Positions 39,717 to 53,842 are shown, numbered from the stretch's first letter. The stretch is 64,000 nt of DNA from Luteimonas sp. FCS-9 (GCF_001014645.1 NZ_LASZ01000004.1:62001-126000), one strand, 5' to 3'. Notes: generated by a model from the sequence alone, not told the origin. Translations and numbers: made by a program.

Positions 39717-40902
39717 GACCAGCGCCACGCTTCGCGTGGCCCTGGTCGCCGGCGAAGCCTCCGGCGACCTGCTCGGAGCGGGGCTGATCGAGCGGCTGCG
39801 GGCGCGCCACCCGGACATCGAGTGCGTCGGCGTGGGCGGCGATGCGATGCGCGCGGCCGGCATGACGACGTGGCACGACGCCTCGGAACTCGCGGTCATG
39901 GGGCTGAGCGAGGTGCTGCGGCACCTGCCGCGGCTGTTGCGGCTGCGCCGCGAACTGCGGACCCGGCTGCTGGCCTGGCGGCCGGACGTGTTCGTCGGCA
40001 TCGACGCGCCGGACTTCAACCTCGGGCTCGAACGCGCGCTCAAGCGCCACGGCATCCGCACCGTGCACTACGTCAGCCCGTCGATCTGGGCCTGGCGCCA
40101 GGGGCGTGCGGCGAAGATCGGGCGCAGCGCCGACCGGGTGCTGTGCCTGTTCCCCACCGAGCCGCCGATCTACGCCGCGCACGGCGTCGACGCCCGCTTC
40201 GTCGGCCATCCGCTGGCCGAGATGCTCGCGCTCGAGCCCGACCGCACCGCGGCGCGCCACACGCTCGCGCTCGACGCGAGTGCGCCGGTGCTGGCGGTGC
40301 TGCCCGGCTCGCGGCTGGGCGAAATCGCCCGGCTGGGCGAGGTGTTCCTCGAGGCGGCCGCACGTGTCGCCGCCGAGTTGCCGGGGCTGCGCGTCGTCGT
40401 GCCCGCGGCCAACGCCGGCTGCCGCGCCGCGATCGACGCGCTGCTGGCGCAGCCGCGCTTCGCCGCGCTCGACGTGCGCGTGCTCGACGGCCAGGCACGC
40501 GCCGCGATGGTCGCCGCCGACGTCGTGCTGCTGGCCTCGGGCACCGCGACGCTCGAGGCGCTGCTGGCCAAGCGGCCGATGGTCGTGGGCTACCGCATCG
40601 CGCCGAGCACGGCATTCGTCGTGCGGCTGCTGAAGCTGATGAAGGTCGACCGCTACTCGCTGCCGAACATGCTCGCCGGCCGCGCGATCGTACCGGAGCT
40701 GATCCAGGAGGACTGCACGCCCGACAACCTCGCTACCGCGGTGCTGCGCTGGTTCCGCGACCCGGCGGCCGCCGCGGCGCTGCAGCCGGTCTACCGCGAC
40801 CTGCACCTGCAACTGCGCCAGGGCGCGTCGGCGACCGCCGCCGAGGCCGTCGCGCAGCTCGCGCCGCCGGCACTGCCGGCCCCGCAGGCGGCGCCGCGAT
40901 GA
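39649..40902 (+). CDS. lpxB: Lipid-A-disaccharide synthase
   Basis: The product is 417 residues from the ATG at 39649. It condenses UDP-diacylglucosamine with lipid X at the inner membrane. [20 protein letters not shown] starts the conserved GT19 domain at about residue 29, with [15 protein letters not shown] and [13 protein letters not shown] further on. The first 28 residues are repeat-derived and probably not part of the fold. The only obvious in-frame alternative, GTG at 39736, would cut into the first strand. The stop overlaps the rnhB start. Confidence 0.95.
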   Translation: MLRPDRSRDSALPNPESPIPNPPTSATLRVALVAGEASGDLLGAGLIERLRARHPDIECVGVGGDAMRAAGMTTWHDASELAVMGLSEVLRHLPRLLRLRRELRTRLLAWRPDVFVGIDAPDFNLGLERALKRHGIRTVHYVSPSIWAWRQGRAAKIGRSADRVLCLFPTEPPIYAAHGVDARFVGHPLAEMLALEPDRTAARHTLALDASAPVLAVLPGSRLGEIARLGEVFLEAAARVAAELPGLRVVVPAANAGCRAAIDALLAQPRFAALDVRVLDGQARAAMVAADVVLLASGTATLEALLAKRPMVVGYRIAPSTAFVVRLLKLMKVDRYSLPNMLAGRAIVPELIQEDCTPDNLATAVLRWFRDPAAAAALQPVYRDLHLQLRQGASATAAEAVAQLAPPALPAPQAAPR

Positions 40903-41528
40903 CCCGGCGCCTGCGCGTGGCCGGCGTCGACGAGGCCGGACGCGGGCCGCTGGCCGGCCCGGTCGTGGTCGCGGCGGTGGTGCTGCACCCGCGCCGGCCG
41001 ATCGACGGGCTCGACGACTCCAAGAAGCTGACCGAGAAGCGCCGCGAGGCGCTGTACCCGCAGATCGTCGAACGCGCGCTGGCCTGGCGCGTGGAGTTCG
41101 TCGGGGTCGAGGAGATCGACCGCATCAACATCTACCACGCCACGCACGCCGGCATGACCCGCGCGGTGCGGGCGCTGGCGCCGGCGGCCGAGCGCGTGCT
41201 CGTCGACGGCAACCGCCTGCCGCCCGGCCTGCCCTGCCCGGCCCGGGCGATCGTCGGCGGCGACGCCACCGAGGAGGCGATCATGGCCGCCTCGATCCTG
41301 GCCAAGGTCGCGCGCGACCGGGCGATGGTCGCGCTGCACGCGCAGTTCCCGGCCTACGGCTTCGACCGGCACAAGGGCTACAGCGCACCGTCGCACTTCG
41401 CCGCGCTCGAGCGCCACGGGCCCTGCGTCCACCATCGGCGCAGCTTCGCACCGGTCTCCCGTCTGCTGGCGCCGGCGCCCGAGGCGCCCGCGCTGCCGGA
41501 CCTGTTCGACGCGCCGGCCCTGGCCTGA
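40899..41528 (+). CDS. rnhB: Ribonuclease HII
   Basis: The product is 209 residues. It cuts RNA in RNA-DNA hybrids and single ribonucleotides in DNA. Acidic residues are in [17 protein letters not shown] and [18 protein letters not shown] and FDRHKGY follow. The last 25 residues are Ala/Pro-rich. The ATG overlaps the lpxB stop (ATGA). Confidence 0.96.
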   Translation: MTRRLRVAGVDEAGRGPLAGPVVVAAVVLHPRRPIDGLDDSKKLTEKRREALYPQIVERALAWRVEFVGVEEIDRINIYHATHAGMTRAVRALAPAAERVLVDGNRLPPGLPCPARAIVGGDATEEAIMAASILAKVARDRAMVALHAQFPAYGFDRHKGYSAPSHFAALERHGPCVHHRRSFAPVSRLLAPAPEAPALPDLFDAPALA

Positions 41529-41591
41529 ACGCCGGCCGCCCGGCGGCGGGCGTCGAGCGGCTTCGCGGCGGGGTCGTCCGGCTGTCAAGCC

Positions 41592-41620
41592 TTGTCCGGC
41601 CCGGGCCCCGGCCCTACCCT
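41592..41620 (+). promoter_or_regulatory. Candidate dnaE promoter
   Basis: TTGTCC (41592-41597) and TACCCT (41615-41620) are 17 bases apart, a sigma-70-like arrangement, ending 26 bases before the dnaE ATG. Confidence 0.45.
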
Positions 41621-41646
41621 GACGCTCCGGCCGCCACGCCCCCGCA

Positions 41647-45177
<3,531 letters not shown>

Positions 45178-45221
45178 CCCGCCCACAGGCCCGGCCCACC
45201 CCCTGTCCAGAAGAGACGACG

Positions 45222-46094
45222 ATGATCCGATCCTTCGCCGCGGCGAGCGCCGTGTCGCTGCTCGCCGCCTGCGGCCCGTCCTCGCCTGCGTTCGAGATCG
45301 ACAACCCCACCGACGCGCCGGTCCAGGTCACCATCGACGGCAAGACCCTCGAGGTGGCGGCCGGCGCGAGCACGGCACTGGAGCTCGACGCCGGACCGCA
45401 CACGCTGGCCACCGCGCGCACCGGCGAGGTCCGGATCTCGGTCTGCGGCGCCGAGCGCGGCACCCTGATCAACCCGACGCTGTCGGACTACGTGCTGGCG
45501 CGCGAGATCTATGTCGCCGACGCGTCCAAGCTGCGCAACTTCGGCGCAGTGACCGCCACCGTGCAGCTCGGCGACGCGACCTACGAAGGCCCCTTCGAAC
45601 AGGTCACGGGCCTGTTCATCGACAGGACCTGGGATTTCGGCGTCCGCGAGGCGTTCCCCGGGCAACAGACCGTGGCGCGGATTCCGGAGAACGGCGGCAA
45701 GATCAGCACCAAGCTGTTCACCCCGCAGGCGTTCATCGACTACGTCGAGACGGCCGACGACCGCCAGGGCGCGTTCGCGCAGCGGCATCCGGGCGGCGAC
45801 GTGCAGCCGGCACGGGCGCTGGAGACCGCGCCGGCCGAACTGCCGCCGTTGCCTCCGGCCTTCGAGCCCCACTCGGCGCCGCTGCGCGAGTCCTACGCGC
45901 AGCGCCTTCAGGTCCAGGATGCGGCCGACTGCGAGGCGGTGCGCAAGCGTTCCCACGAGGCCCTGATGGCCATCACCGGCGCGACCGCGATGCTGCACGT
46001 CGACCAGAGCCCCGAGGACAACCAGGCCTACAACGATGTCATCCACCGCTACGGGCGGCTGATGGGCGCCGGCGCGCTGGTCCTGCCCCGCTAG
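45222..46094 (+). CDS. Hypothetical lipoprotein between dnaE and accA
   Basis: The product is 290 residues. The signal peptide ends in LLAACG (Cys about 18), so it should be lipid-anchored. Residues about 25-75 look like an immunoglobulin-like beta sandwich (FEIDNPTDAPVQVTIDGKTL). A middle part follows (DYVLAREIYVADASKLRNFG, FIDRTWDFGV), then a Pro-rich spacer and a helical C-terminus (DCEAVRKRSHEALMAITGAT). I do not recognise the family. GAAGAGACGACG precedes the ATG. It breaks the otherwise common dnaE-accA adjacency. Confidence 0.7.
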   Translation: MIRSFAAASAVSLLAACGPSSPAFEIDNPTDAPVQVTIDGKTLEVAAGASTALELDAGPHTLATARTGEVRISVCGAERGTLINPTLSDYVLAREIYVADASKLRNFGAVTATVQLGDATYEGPFEQVTGLFIDRTWDFGVREAFPGQQTVARIPENGGKISTKLFTPQAFIDYVETADDRQGAFAQRHPGGDVQPARALETAPAELPPLPPAFEPHSAPLRESYAQRLQVQDAADCEAVRKRSHEALMAITGATAMLHVDQSPEDNQAYNDVIHRYGRLMGAGALVLPR

Positions 46095-46164
46095 GCCCGG
46101 TGCCGGCCACGCGTCCGGCCGTCCCGCCGCACCCCGCCGTACGGGGCGCCCAGGGCCGGTCGGC

Positions 46165-46170
46165 TACACT
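46165..46170 (+). promoter_or_regulatory. Candidate -10 for accA
   Basis: TACACT lies 28 bases before the accA ATG in a GC-rich gap. No clear -35 is seen. Confidence 0.35.
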
Positions 46171-46198
46171 TCCCCCCCACGTCACCTGACGGCGCGTC

Positions 46199-47158
<960 letters not shown>

Positions 47159-47167
47159 GCGCCGTCG

Positions 47168-47201
47168 GGACGGGGCCGGTGTTCCGGGCCCGCCCCGGTC
47201 C
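47168..47201. terminator. Hairpin between convergent accA and OYE genes
   Basis: GGACGGGGC (47168-47176) pairs with GCCCCGGTCC (47192-47201) with one bulged base, and a small inner CGG/CCG stem. There is no T-run. Confidence 0.4.
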
Positions 47202-47230
47202 GTTCGGGCGACGGCGCGCGCGGCGCGCCC

Positions 47231-48292
47231 TCACCAGGCGCGCAGGTACTGCGCCGGCGCCTCGATCGTCGCGCCCAGTGCCTGGGCCGCGCGCCTCGGG
47301 AAGTACGGGTCGCGCAGCAGTTCGCGCGCCAGCAGCACGACGTCCGCGTCGCCGTCGGCGACGATGCGCTCGGCCTGCTCGGGCGTGGTGATCAGTCCCA
47401 CCGCACCGGTCGCGATGCCGGCCTCGGCGCGGATACGGCGTGCGAAGGGCACCTGGTAGCCGGGCACCGCATCGATCCGCTGCGCCGGCGACAGGCCGCC
47501 CGACGACACGTCGACCAGGTCGACGCCGCGCGGCGCCAGCAGTCTCGCCAGCGCGACGCTCTGCTCGACGTCCCAGCCGCCCTCGACCCAGTCGGTCGCC
47601 GAGAGCCGCAGCCACAGCGGCAGCCGCTCGGGCCAGACCGCGCGCACCGCGTCGACAACGTCCAGCACCAAGCGCGTGCGGCCCTCGAAGCCGCCGCCCC
47701 AGGCATCGTCGCGCGCGTTCGACAGCGGCGACAGGAACTGGTGCAGCAGGTAGCCGTGCGCGGCGTGCAGTTCGACCAGTTCGAAACCGGCGGCGAGCGC
47801 GCGCTGCGCGGCCGTGCGGAACGCGTCCACGACCGCCGCGATGCCGTCGGCATCGAGCGCGACCGGCGACGGGTACCGCTCGCCGTAGGCCGAGGCCGAC
47901 GGCGCGACGACCTGCCAGCCACCATCGGCCTCGGCCACCGCGCCATGCCCGCGCCACGGCGCATGGGTGCTGGCCTTGCGCCCGGCGTGCGCCAGCTGGA
48001 TCGCCGGCACCGCGCCCTGCGCGCGCACGAACGCCGCGATCGGCGCCCAGGCCTGCGCCTGCGCGTCGTTCCACAGGCCGACGTCCTCGGGCGAGATCCG
48101 GCCCTCGGGCAGCACCGCGGCCGCCTCGGCCATCACCAGGCCGGCCCCGCCGACCGCGCGGCTGCCCAGGTGCACGAGGTGCCAGTGGTCGGGCAACCCG
48201 TCGACCGCGCTGTACTGGCACATCGGCGAGACCGCGATGCGGTTGCGCAGCGTCAGCGCACGCTGCGCCAGGGGGGAGAACAGCTCGGACAT
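47231..48292 (-). CDS. NADH:flavin oxidoreductase, Old Yellow Enzyme family (YqjM-like)
   Basis: The product is 353 residues, an FMN-binding TIM barrel that reduces activated double bonds with NAD(P)H. SPMCQYSAVDGLPDHWHLVH carries the Cys and Tyr of the thermophilic-like (YqjM) subclass; the substrate pair His is in ELHAAHGYLLHQFLSPLSN, and VLLARELLRDPYFP ends the phosphate-binding region. The ATG at 48292 has AGGAACC upstream. It is divergent from tilS and convergent with accA. The natural substrate is unknown. Confidence 0.93.
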   Translation of the reverse strand: MSELFSPLAQRALTLRNRIAVSPMCQYSAVDGLPDHWHLVHLGSRAVGGAGLVMAEAAAVLPEGRISPEDVGLWNDAQAQAWAPIAAFVRAQGAVPAIQLAHAGRKASTHAPWRGHGAVAEADGGWQVVAPSASAYGERYPSPVALDADGIAAVVDAFRTAAQRALAAGFELVELHAAHGYLLHQFLSPLSNARDDAWGGGFEGRTRLVLDVVDAVRAVWPERLPLWLRLSATDWVEGGWDVEQSVALARLLAPRGVDLVDVSSGGLSPAQRIDAVPGYQVPFARRIRAEAGIATGAVGLITTPEQAERIVADGDADVVLLARELLRDPYFPRRAAQALGATIEAPAQYLRAW

Positions 48293-48394
48293 CGCAGGTT
48301 CCTGCAGGCGGGCCCGCGACTGTAGGGCCTGCGCGCCGGACCGGCGACCGCGCGGCCGGATCGCAGCATTCCGGTCGCATGGCACCATGCGCGG

Positions 48395-49750
48395 ATGCCC
48401 GCGCCGTCTCCCGATCCGACGCTGCCCGCGCCGCCCGGCGACGGCCCGCTGCGCGTCGCCTTCAGCGGCGGCCTGGACTCGACCGTACTGCTGCATCTGC
48501 TCGCGCACGACCCGCGCGTCCGCGCGCGCGGCCTCATCGCGCTGCACGTGCACCACGGCCTGCAGCCGCAGGCCGACGCCTGGGCCGCGCATTGCGAAGC
48601 GGCCTGCGCCGCGCTGGACGTGCGCTGCGAGGTGCTGCGCGTGACGGTCGTGCGCGATGGCGGCCGGGGCCTGGAGGCCGCGGCGCGCGAGGCCCGCCAT
48701 GCCGCGCTGCGGGCGCAGTTGCCGCCGGGCGCGGTCGCGGTCTTCGCCCACCACCGCGACGACCAGGCCGAGACCGTGCTGCTGCGCGCGCTGCGCGGGT
48801 CCGGTCCCGACGGCCTGGCGGCGATGCGGTCGCTGCGCGCGTTCGGCGCGGGCTGGCTGTGGCGGCCGCTGCTGGAGGTGCCGCGTGCGCACCTGCTCGC
48901 CTATGCCGCACGGCACGGGCTGTGCTGGATCGAGGATCCGAGCAACGCCGACGACGCCGCCGACCGCAACTTCCTGCGCAACCGCGTGCTGCCGCTGCTG
49001 CGCACGCGCTGGCCGCAGGCCGACGGCGTGCTGGCCGAGGTCGCGGCGCTGCAGCGCGCGAGCGTCGCGTTGCTCGATGACGGCGATGCCGCAGCGCTGG
49101 CGCAGGCACGCACGCCCGACCCGGCAACGCTGGGCGTCGATCCGCTGCGCGCGTTGCCGCCCGCGCGCCGCGCCCGCGTGCTGCGGCGCTGGATCGCGGC
49201 ACTGGACCTGCCGCCGCTGCCGCGTCAGGGCAGCGCCTGGTGTGAGGCCGCGCTGCAGACGCCTGCCGGGGATCGCATCCCCCAGTTCGACTGGGCGGGC
49301 TGCCGGCTGCAGCGCTGGCGCGACCTGCTGCACGCAGGACCGCAGCGCCCGTCGCTGCCGCGCGATCTCGATCTCGACTGGACCGGTAGCGGGCCACTCG
49401 CACTGCCGGGCGGCGACCGGCTGCGTCTGCTCGGCCCGCCGCCCGAGGCCCCGCAGCGCTGGCGCGTGCGCGCGCGGCGCGGCGGCGAGCGTGTCGTGCT
49501 GCCCGGGCGGACGCATTCGCACGCGCCCAAGCACGTGCTGCAGGACCGCGCGGTGCCGCCCTGGATCCGCGCGCGGCTTCCGCTGGTCGTCGATGCCGAC
49601 GGCCGGCTGCTCGCGGCCGGCGACGTCGTTCTCGACGCGGCGTTCGAAGCCTGGCTGCGCGACGGCGGCTTCAGGCTGCGCTGGGAGCGCGCGGCCGCAC
49701 AGGCCGGGGAGAAGGCGGCCCCGTCGACAGGCGATCGCCCGCCGCCGTGA
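48395..49750 (+). CDS. tilS: tRNA(Ile)-lysidine synthetase
   Basis: The product is 451 residues. It modifies C34 of the minor isoleucine tRNA to lysidine with ATP. The PP-loop is RVAFSGGLDSTVLL; HVHHGLQPQADAWAAHCE and FAHHRDDQAETVLLRALRG follow. The middle and C-terminal domains are Ala/Arg-rich but keep the TilS order, with RRGGERVVLPGRTHS in the last domain. A CACCAT hexamer lies six bases before the ATG. Confidence 0.94.
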   Translation: MPAPSPDPTLPAPPGDGPLRVAFSGGLDSTVLLHLLAHDPRVRARGLIALHVHHGLQPQADAWAAHCEAACAALDVRCEVLRVTVVRDGGRGLEAAAREARHAALRAQLPPGAVAVFAHHRDDQAETVLLRALRGSGPDGLAAMRSLRAFGAGWLWRPLLEVPRAHLLAYAARHGLCWIEDPSNADDAADRNFLRNRVLPLLRTRWPQADGVLAEVAALQRASVALLDDGDAAALAQARTPDPATLGVDPLRALPPARRARVLRRWIAALDLPPLPRQGSAWCEAALQTPAGDRIPQFDWAGCRLQRWRDLLHAGPQRPSLPRDLDLDWTGSGPLALPGGDRLRLLGPPPEAPQRWRVRARRGGERVVLPGRTHSHAPKHVLQDRAVPPWIRARLPLVVDADGRLLAAGDVVLDAAFEAWLRDGGFRLRWERAAAQAGEKAAPSTGDRPPP

Positions 49751-49785
49751 TCGCGACGGGCGGCCCCCGCCCGGGCGTCATCGCT

Positions 49786-49791
49786 TAGAAT
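49786..49791 (+). promoter_or_regulatory. Candidate -10 element for xseB, leaderless spacing
   Basis: TAGAAT lies exactly six bases before the xseB ATG (49798), so transcription would start at or next to the A of the start codon. No ribosome site is visible between them. Confidence 0.5.
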
Positions 49792-49797
49792 CCGTCC

Positions 49798-50085
49798 ATG
49801 GCCAGATCCGCTTCCACGTCCACCCCGCCCGCCCACGATCCGTCCCCGGTCGCCGACTTCGAGAACGCGCTCGGCCAGCTCGAGGCGCTGGTCGAACGGA
49901 TGGAAGGCGGCGAGCTGAGCCTGGAGGAATCCCTCGGCGCCTACGAGCGCGGCGTCGGCCTGTACCGCCGCTGCCGCCAGGCGCTCGAGGACGCCGAGCA
50001 GCGCGTACGCCTGCTCAGCGACCCGGCCGCGCCCGAGCGTGGCCAGCCGTTCGGCAACGAGCAGGCCGACGATCCCGATGCCTGA
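49798..50085 (+). CDS. xseB: Exodeoxyribonuclease VII small subunit
   Basis: The product is 95 residues. It binds XseA to form the single-strand DNA exonuclease. The conserved core is [20 protein letters not shown] then [20 protein letters not shown], two helices. The N-terminus (1-18) and the C-terminal 15 residues look disordered. xseA is not in the window. The stop overlaps the ispA start by eight bases. Confidence 0.95.
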   Translation: MARSASTSTPPAHDPSPVADFENALGQLEALVERMEGGELSLEESLGAYERGVGLYRRCRQALEDAEQRVRLLSDPAAPERGQPFGNEQADDPDA

Positions 50086-50977
50086 TCCCGCCGGCGAGGT
50101 CGCCGCGCGCATCGGCGACTGGCGCGCCCGGACCGACGCGGCGCTGCAGCACGCGCTCGACGGTGCGGCCGGTGGCGAGCCGCGGCTGCACGCGGCGATG
50201 CGCCACGCGGTACTGCTCGGCGGGAAGCGCATGCGCCCGCTGCTGGTCCACGCGACCGCGGCCGCGTTCGGCGCGCCGCCAGCGCACGCCGACGCGCCTG
50301 CGGTCGCGGTCGAGCTCGTGCACGCCTACTCACTGGTCCACGACGACCTGCCCGCGATGGACGACGACGCGCTGCGTCGCGGCCAGCCGACCGTGCACGT
50401 CGCCTTCGACGAGGCCACCGCCATCCTCGCCGGCGACGCCTTGCAGACGTTGGCATTCTCGGTGCTGGCCGAGGCGCCACTAGCGGCCGAGACGCGGCTG
50501 GCGATGGTCGCGCGGCTGGCCACGGCATCGGGCGCGCTGGGCATGTGCGGCGGCCAGGCGATCGACCTGGCCGCGACCGGCGATGGCGGCACGCTCAACA
50601 TCGCCGGCCTCGAACGCCTGCATGCGCTCAAGACTGGCGCGCTGCTGCGCGCCGCGGTCGCGCTGGGCGCGCTGGCGGCGAACGTCGATGCCGCGACGCG
50701 CGCACGGCTCGACGATTTCGCGACCGCGCTTGGCCTCGCATTCCAGATCCGCGACGACCTGCTCGACATCGAGGGCGACAGCGCGACGCTGGGCAAGACC
50801 GCGGGCAAGGACGTCGCACAGGACAAGGCCACGTTCCCGGCATTGATCGGCGCCGACGCCTCGCGCGCGCGGCTGGCCGAACTCGCCTCGCGCATGCGCG
50901 AGGCACTCGCGCCGTTCGGCGATGCCGCCGCGCCGCTTGCCGAACTCGGCCGGCAGGCCATCGAACGCGATCACTGA
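50078..50977 (+). CDS. ispA: Farnesyl diphosphate synthase (polyprenyl synthetase)
   Basis: The product is 299 residues. It makes farnesyl diphosphate from dimethylallyl and isopentenyl diphosphate, the substrate of Upp[10 protein letters not shown], the first Asp-rich motif [28 protein letters not shown] and the second motif [13 protein letters not shown] are all present. The ATG at 50078 lies inside the end of xseB, the common xseB-ispA coupling. dxs, which often follows, is absent here. Confidence 0.96.
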   Translation: MPDPAGEVAARIGDWRARTDAALQHALDGAAGGEPRLHAAMRHAVLLGGKRMRPLLVHATAAAFGAPPAHADAPAVAVELVHAYSLVHDDLPAMDDDALRRGQPTVHVAFDEATAILAGDALQTLAFSVLAEAPLAAETRLAMVARLATASGALGMCGGQAIDLAATGDGGTLNIAGLERLHALKTGALLRAAVALGALAANVDAATRARLDDFATALGLAFQIRDDLLDIEGDSATLGKTAGKDVAQDKATFPALIGADASRARLAELASRMREALAPFGDAAAPLAELGRQAIERDH

Positions 50978-51059
50978 GCCGCGCTTGCAGGCGCGCGCTC
51001 GCGCGCGATGGCGCTGTCCCAGGCACGCTGGTCGCGCGCGAGCGCGCCGACCGAAGAAC

Positions 51060-51506
51060 TCAGCCGCCGACGAGGCGGAACGACAGCGGGTAACGGTAGG
51101 TCTCGCCGTTCCACGCCTTGACCGCGGCGACGATGCCGCACACCAGCCACAACACCGCCAGCGCGCAGGCGCCGGCCACCAGCAGCAGGCCAAGCGGCAG
51201 CGTAACGATCGCACCGATGCCCAGCGTCAGCACGGTGGCGCCGAACAGCGCGACGCCGGCGGCGCCGAGCGCACAGGCGTACAGGAACATGCTCAGGTTG
51301 AAGTTCAGCGCCTCCAGCGCATGGCCGGCGACGAACGCATCGTCGTCGCGCTTGACCAGGTAGACGGTACCGGCGACGAGGACGCCGGCGAGCCCGGACA
51401 TCCAGCTCGTCAGCAGCGCGAGCACCAGCGCGCCGACGTGCGTGGCGGTCGCCCACTGGCGGCTGGCGACGGCGGGCGGCAACTGGGGGAGCATCGAGGC
51501 ATGCAT
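51060..51506 (-). CDS. DUF4870 membrane protein, paralogue 1
   Basis: The product is 148 residues with about three to four hydrophobic helices. The DUF4870 pattern is clear: WATATHVGALVLALLTSWMS, then DAFVAGHALEALNFNLSMFLY, and the C-terminal VKAWNGETYRYPLSFRLV. The function is unknown. Its cytoplasmic N-terminus is shorter than in paralogue 2, and the two share the ALNF and YRYP motifs. The ATG at 51506 has CCGGAAGA upstream. A dispersed repeat separates it from its paralogue. Confidence 0.85.
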   Translation of the reverse strand: MHASMLPQLPPAVASRQWATATHVGALVLALLTSWMSGLAGVLVAGTVYLVKRDDDAFVAGHALEALNFNLSMFLYACALGAAGVALFGATVLTLGIGAIVTLPLGLLLVAGACALAVLWLVCGIVAAVKAWNGETYRYPLSFRLVGG

Positions 51507-51934
51507 GCGCGGTCTTCCGGGAAGCGGCGAGGGACCGGTCCATGATGGCGCCGGGCGACGGCGGCGCAAGCCAACCGATGGCACCCAACCGATGGCAGGG
51601 GGGCGAAGCGACCACTGGGCATCGTCTGGGATTGCGGGATACAGCGATTCGCTTCGGACGGGCAGCAGCCGGCCGGCCGGAAGCCGCTCTCTCCCCTCTC
51701 GGTCAAGGCCACAGAGCCCCCCCGCTAGAAGAAGTCATGCGCCTTCGGTCTCAGTGCGTCGTGTCGGCCGGGGATTGCGATAGCGGGCCAGGGATGGCCC
51801 GCGGCGGCGAGTCAGCCATGGATGGCTGACCGAGCCGATGAGCAGTCCCCGGCCGGCGCGACGCGCTCTCCGGAGACGAGCGCCGTGATCGAGCAAGCAG
51901 AAGCAGGATTCCCCTGACTTCGGCGAAGAACCAT
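51507..51934. other. Non-coding gap with mosaic repeat
   Basis: No coding frame is supported in this gap. Bases 51507-51634 hold the upstream region of the first DUF4870 gene. The rest is the short copy of the dispersed repeat, which ends just before the terminator of the second DUF4870 gene. Confidence 0.75.
51635..51934. repeat. Mosaic dispersed repeat, short copy (B)
   Basis: About 300 bp matching 12400-13028 in three blocks: TTCGGACGGGCAGCAGCC to CTCGGTCAAGGCC (left), GAAGAAGTC through GGCCGGGGATTGCGATAGCG to GTCAGCCATG (middle), and GGCTGACCGAGCC to GAGCAAGCAGAAGCAGGA (right). The two inverted arms of the other copy are missing. At one joint TCAGCCAT-GG-ATGGCTGA forms a small palindrome (51811-51828). 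Confidence 0.9.
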
Positions 51935-51935
51935 A

Positions 51936-51964
51936 AAAAACCCCGGCACGCGGGCCGGGGTTCG
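51936..51964 (-). terminator. Strong intrinsic terminator of DUF4870 paralogue 2
   Basis: On the minus strand AACCCCGGC, six-base loop, GCCGGGGTT is followed by a run of T. It starts 21 bases after the stop of the gene. It is the clearest Rho-independent terminator in the window. Confidence 0.9.
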
Positions 51965-51985
51965 GGAGACCGCGGTACGCGCCGG

Positions 51986-52351
51986 TCAGTTGATCAGGCG
52001 CAGCGCGAAGGGATAGCGGTAGGCCACGCCGTCCTTTGCCTTGAGCGCGGCAATGATGCTGAAGACCACGCACAGGATCCACAGCACGATGTTGATCAGG
52101 CCGCCGATCAGGATGATCGTCAGCACCATGCCGATGACGTAGCCGATGGTCAGCGTGATCTGGAAGTTCAGCGCTTCCTTGGCCTGGTCGGTGACGAAGG
52201 CCTTTTCTGGCTTGTCCTTGTGCACCAGCCACATGATCAGCGGCACGATGAAACCGAAGATGATGCACGACAGATGCGTGAGCATCGCGAACGTGCGGTC
52301 GTCCTGCGTGGTGGCGGTGGCGCCGGCCGGTGCCGGGTCGAAATCGTTCAT
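51986..52351 (-). CDS. DUF4870 membrane protein, paralogue 2
   Basis: The product is 121 residues. The polar N-terminus (MNDFDPAPAG) is followed by RTFAMLTHLSCIIFGFIVPL, KDKPEKAFVTDQAKEALNFQ, two more hydrophobic helices (about 70-110) and the end KAKDGVAYRYPFALRLIN, the full DUF4870 pattern. The Lys-rich loop between helices 1 and 2 is typical of the family. The function is unknown. It stands in tandem with paralogue 1 but has its own strong terminator, so the two are separate transcripts. Confidence 0.88.
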   Translation of the reverse strand: MNDFDPAPAGATATTQDDRTFAMLTHLSCIIFGFIVPLIMWLVHKDKPEKAFVTDQAKEALNFQITLTIGYVIGMVLTIILIGGLINIVLWILCVVFSIIAALKAKDGVAYRYPFALRLIN

Positions 52352-52433
52352 GGCGGGGTTCCCCAGGGCGAAATGGAAAAAGGATCGCTGGGCCGGGCGA
52401 GGACGCCGCCGCGGCTGGCGGTGCGAGCATACG

Positions 52434-53819
52434 TCAATCCGTGCCCGCCACCGTCATCGCGCCGACCAGGATCGAGCCGGTGCGCACGTGCGAGCGCGGG
52501 TCGACGTCCGCGCCCACCGCCTCGATGCTGCCGAACATCTGTTTCAGGTTGCCGGCGATCGTGATCCCGTCGACCGCGTGGCGGATCTCGCCGCCCTCGA
52601 CCCAGAAGCCTGCCGCGCCGCGCGAGTAGTCGCCGGTGACCGCGTTGACGCCCTGCCCCATCAACTCGGTCACCAGCAGCCCGCGCCCCATGTCGCGCAC
52701 CAGCGCGTCGAGGTCGCCGGCATTGGCGGCGATCTCCAGGTTGTGCACGCCGCCGGCGTTGCCGGTGGTCTGCAGCCCGAGCCGGCGCGCCGAGTAGCCG
52801 CCGAGGATGTAGCGCTGCAGCACGCCCGCCTCGACCAGCGACGACTCGCGGGTCGCCACGCCCTCGGCGTCGAACGCGGCGGACTGGAAGCCGCGCGCCA
52901 GGAACGGCCGCTCGTGGATCGAGAACCAGTCGGGGAACAGCTGCGTGCCCGCGCTGTCGAGCAGGAAGCTCGCGCGCCGGTACAGCGCGCCGCCCGAGAC
53001 CGCGCCGAGCAGGTGGCCGACCAGCGACCGGGCGACATCGGCCTGGAACAGCACCGGATAGCGGCCGGTCGGCACCGGCCGCGGATCGAGCCGCGCGAGC
53101 GTACGCTGCGCCGCGCGGCGGCCCACCGCCTTCGCCGGTTCCAGATCGTCGGCGGCCAGCGCCACGCTGTACCAGCCGTCGCGCTGCATGCGCTCGCCGG
53201 TACCGGCGATCAACGCACAGCCGATGCTGTGGTGGCTGCCGCGCTCGGCACCCACGAAGCCGTGGCTGTTGGCGTAGACGTGCAGCGCGCGCGCCGTCGA
53301 GACCGAGGCACCGTCGGAATTGCCGATCCGCGCGTCGACGTCGCGGCCGGCGGTCTCGCAGGCGAGCGCCAGGTCGACCGCGCGGTCGGCATCGAGCGCC
53401 CACGGGTGCCAGGCGTCGAACTCGGGGAAGCGCCCCTCTGGACCGGGCCGGGCCATGAGCGCGGCGTCGGCCAGGCCCGCGGCCGGATCGTCCTCGGTGA
53501 AGCGCGCGATCGCGCAGGCCTGGTCGACGGTCGCCGCCAGGCTGTCCTCGCGCAGGTCCGCGGTGCTCGCACTGCCCTTGCGCGTGCCGAAGTACACGGT
53601 CACCGCGATGCCGCGGTCGCGGGTGGACTCGACGGTCTCGACCTCGCCCATGCGCACGTCGACGTTGAGGCCGGCATCCTCCGAGCAGGCGACCTCGGCC
53701 TGGGTCGCACCCTGGGCGCGGCAGCGCTCGAGCAGGCGCTGCGACAGCGCGGTCAGCGCGTCGAGCCGGGCGGCGGAATCGTCGTCGTGCACGACGTCGG
53801 CGATCTGCGATGCGGACAT
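52434..53819 (-). CDS. pmbA: Metalloprotease subunit PmbA (TldE)
   Basis: The product is 461 residues. It pairs with TldD as a zinc protease that trims peptides such as microcin B17 precursor and CcdA in E. coli. Typical stretches are [53 protein letters not shown] and [16 protein letters not shown]. PmbA lacks its own HEXXXH, as expected. The ATG at 53819 is 23 bases from the divergent yjgA ATG. Its partner tldD lies less than 1 kb away, beyond yjgA. Confidence 0.96.
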   Translation of the reverse strand: MSASQIADVVHDDDSAARLDALTALSQRLLERCRAQGATQAEVACSEDAGLNVDVRMGEVETVESTRDRGIAVTVYFGTRKGSASTADLREDSLAATVDQACAIARFTEDDPAAGLADAALMARPGPEGRFPEFDAWHPWALDADRAVDLALACETAGRDVDARIGNSDGASVSTARALHVYANSHGFVGAERGSHHSIGCALIAGTGERMQRDGWYSVALAADDLEPAKAVGRRAAQRTLARLDPRPVPTGRYPVLFQADVARSLVGHLLGAVSGGALYRRASFLLDSAGTQLFPDWFSIHERPFLARGFQSAAFDAEGVATRESSLVEAGVLQRYILGGYSARRLGLQTTGNAGGVHNLEIAANAGDLDALVRDMGRGLLVTELMGQGVNAVTGDYSRGAAGFWVEGGEIRHAVDGITIAGNLKQMFGSIEAVGADVDPRSHVRTGSILVGAMTVAGTD

Positions 53820-53830
53820 GGTCAATGGCT

Positions 53831-53836
53831 TATCCT
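53831..53836 (+). promoter_or_regulatory. Candidate -10 element for yjgA, leaderless spacing
   Basis: TATCCT lies exactly six bases before the yjgA ATG (53843) and inside the 23-bp gap to the divergent pmbA start. The same hexamer and spacing occur before maf. Confidence 0.45.
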
Positions 53837-53842
53837 GTTGCG

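Noticed and set aside
39736-40902. GTG at 39736 as the lpxB start, avoiding the repeat
   Set aside because: It would remove part of the first beta strand before [11 protein letters not shown] and has no ribosome site; kept only as an alternative.
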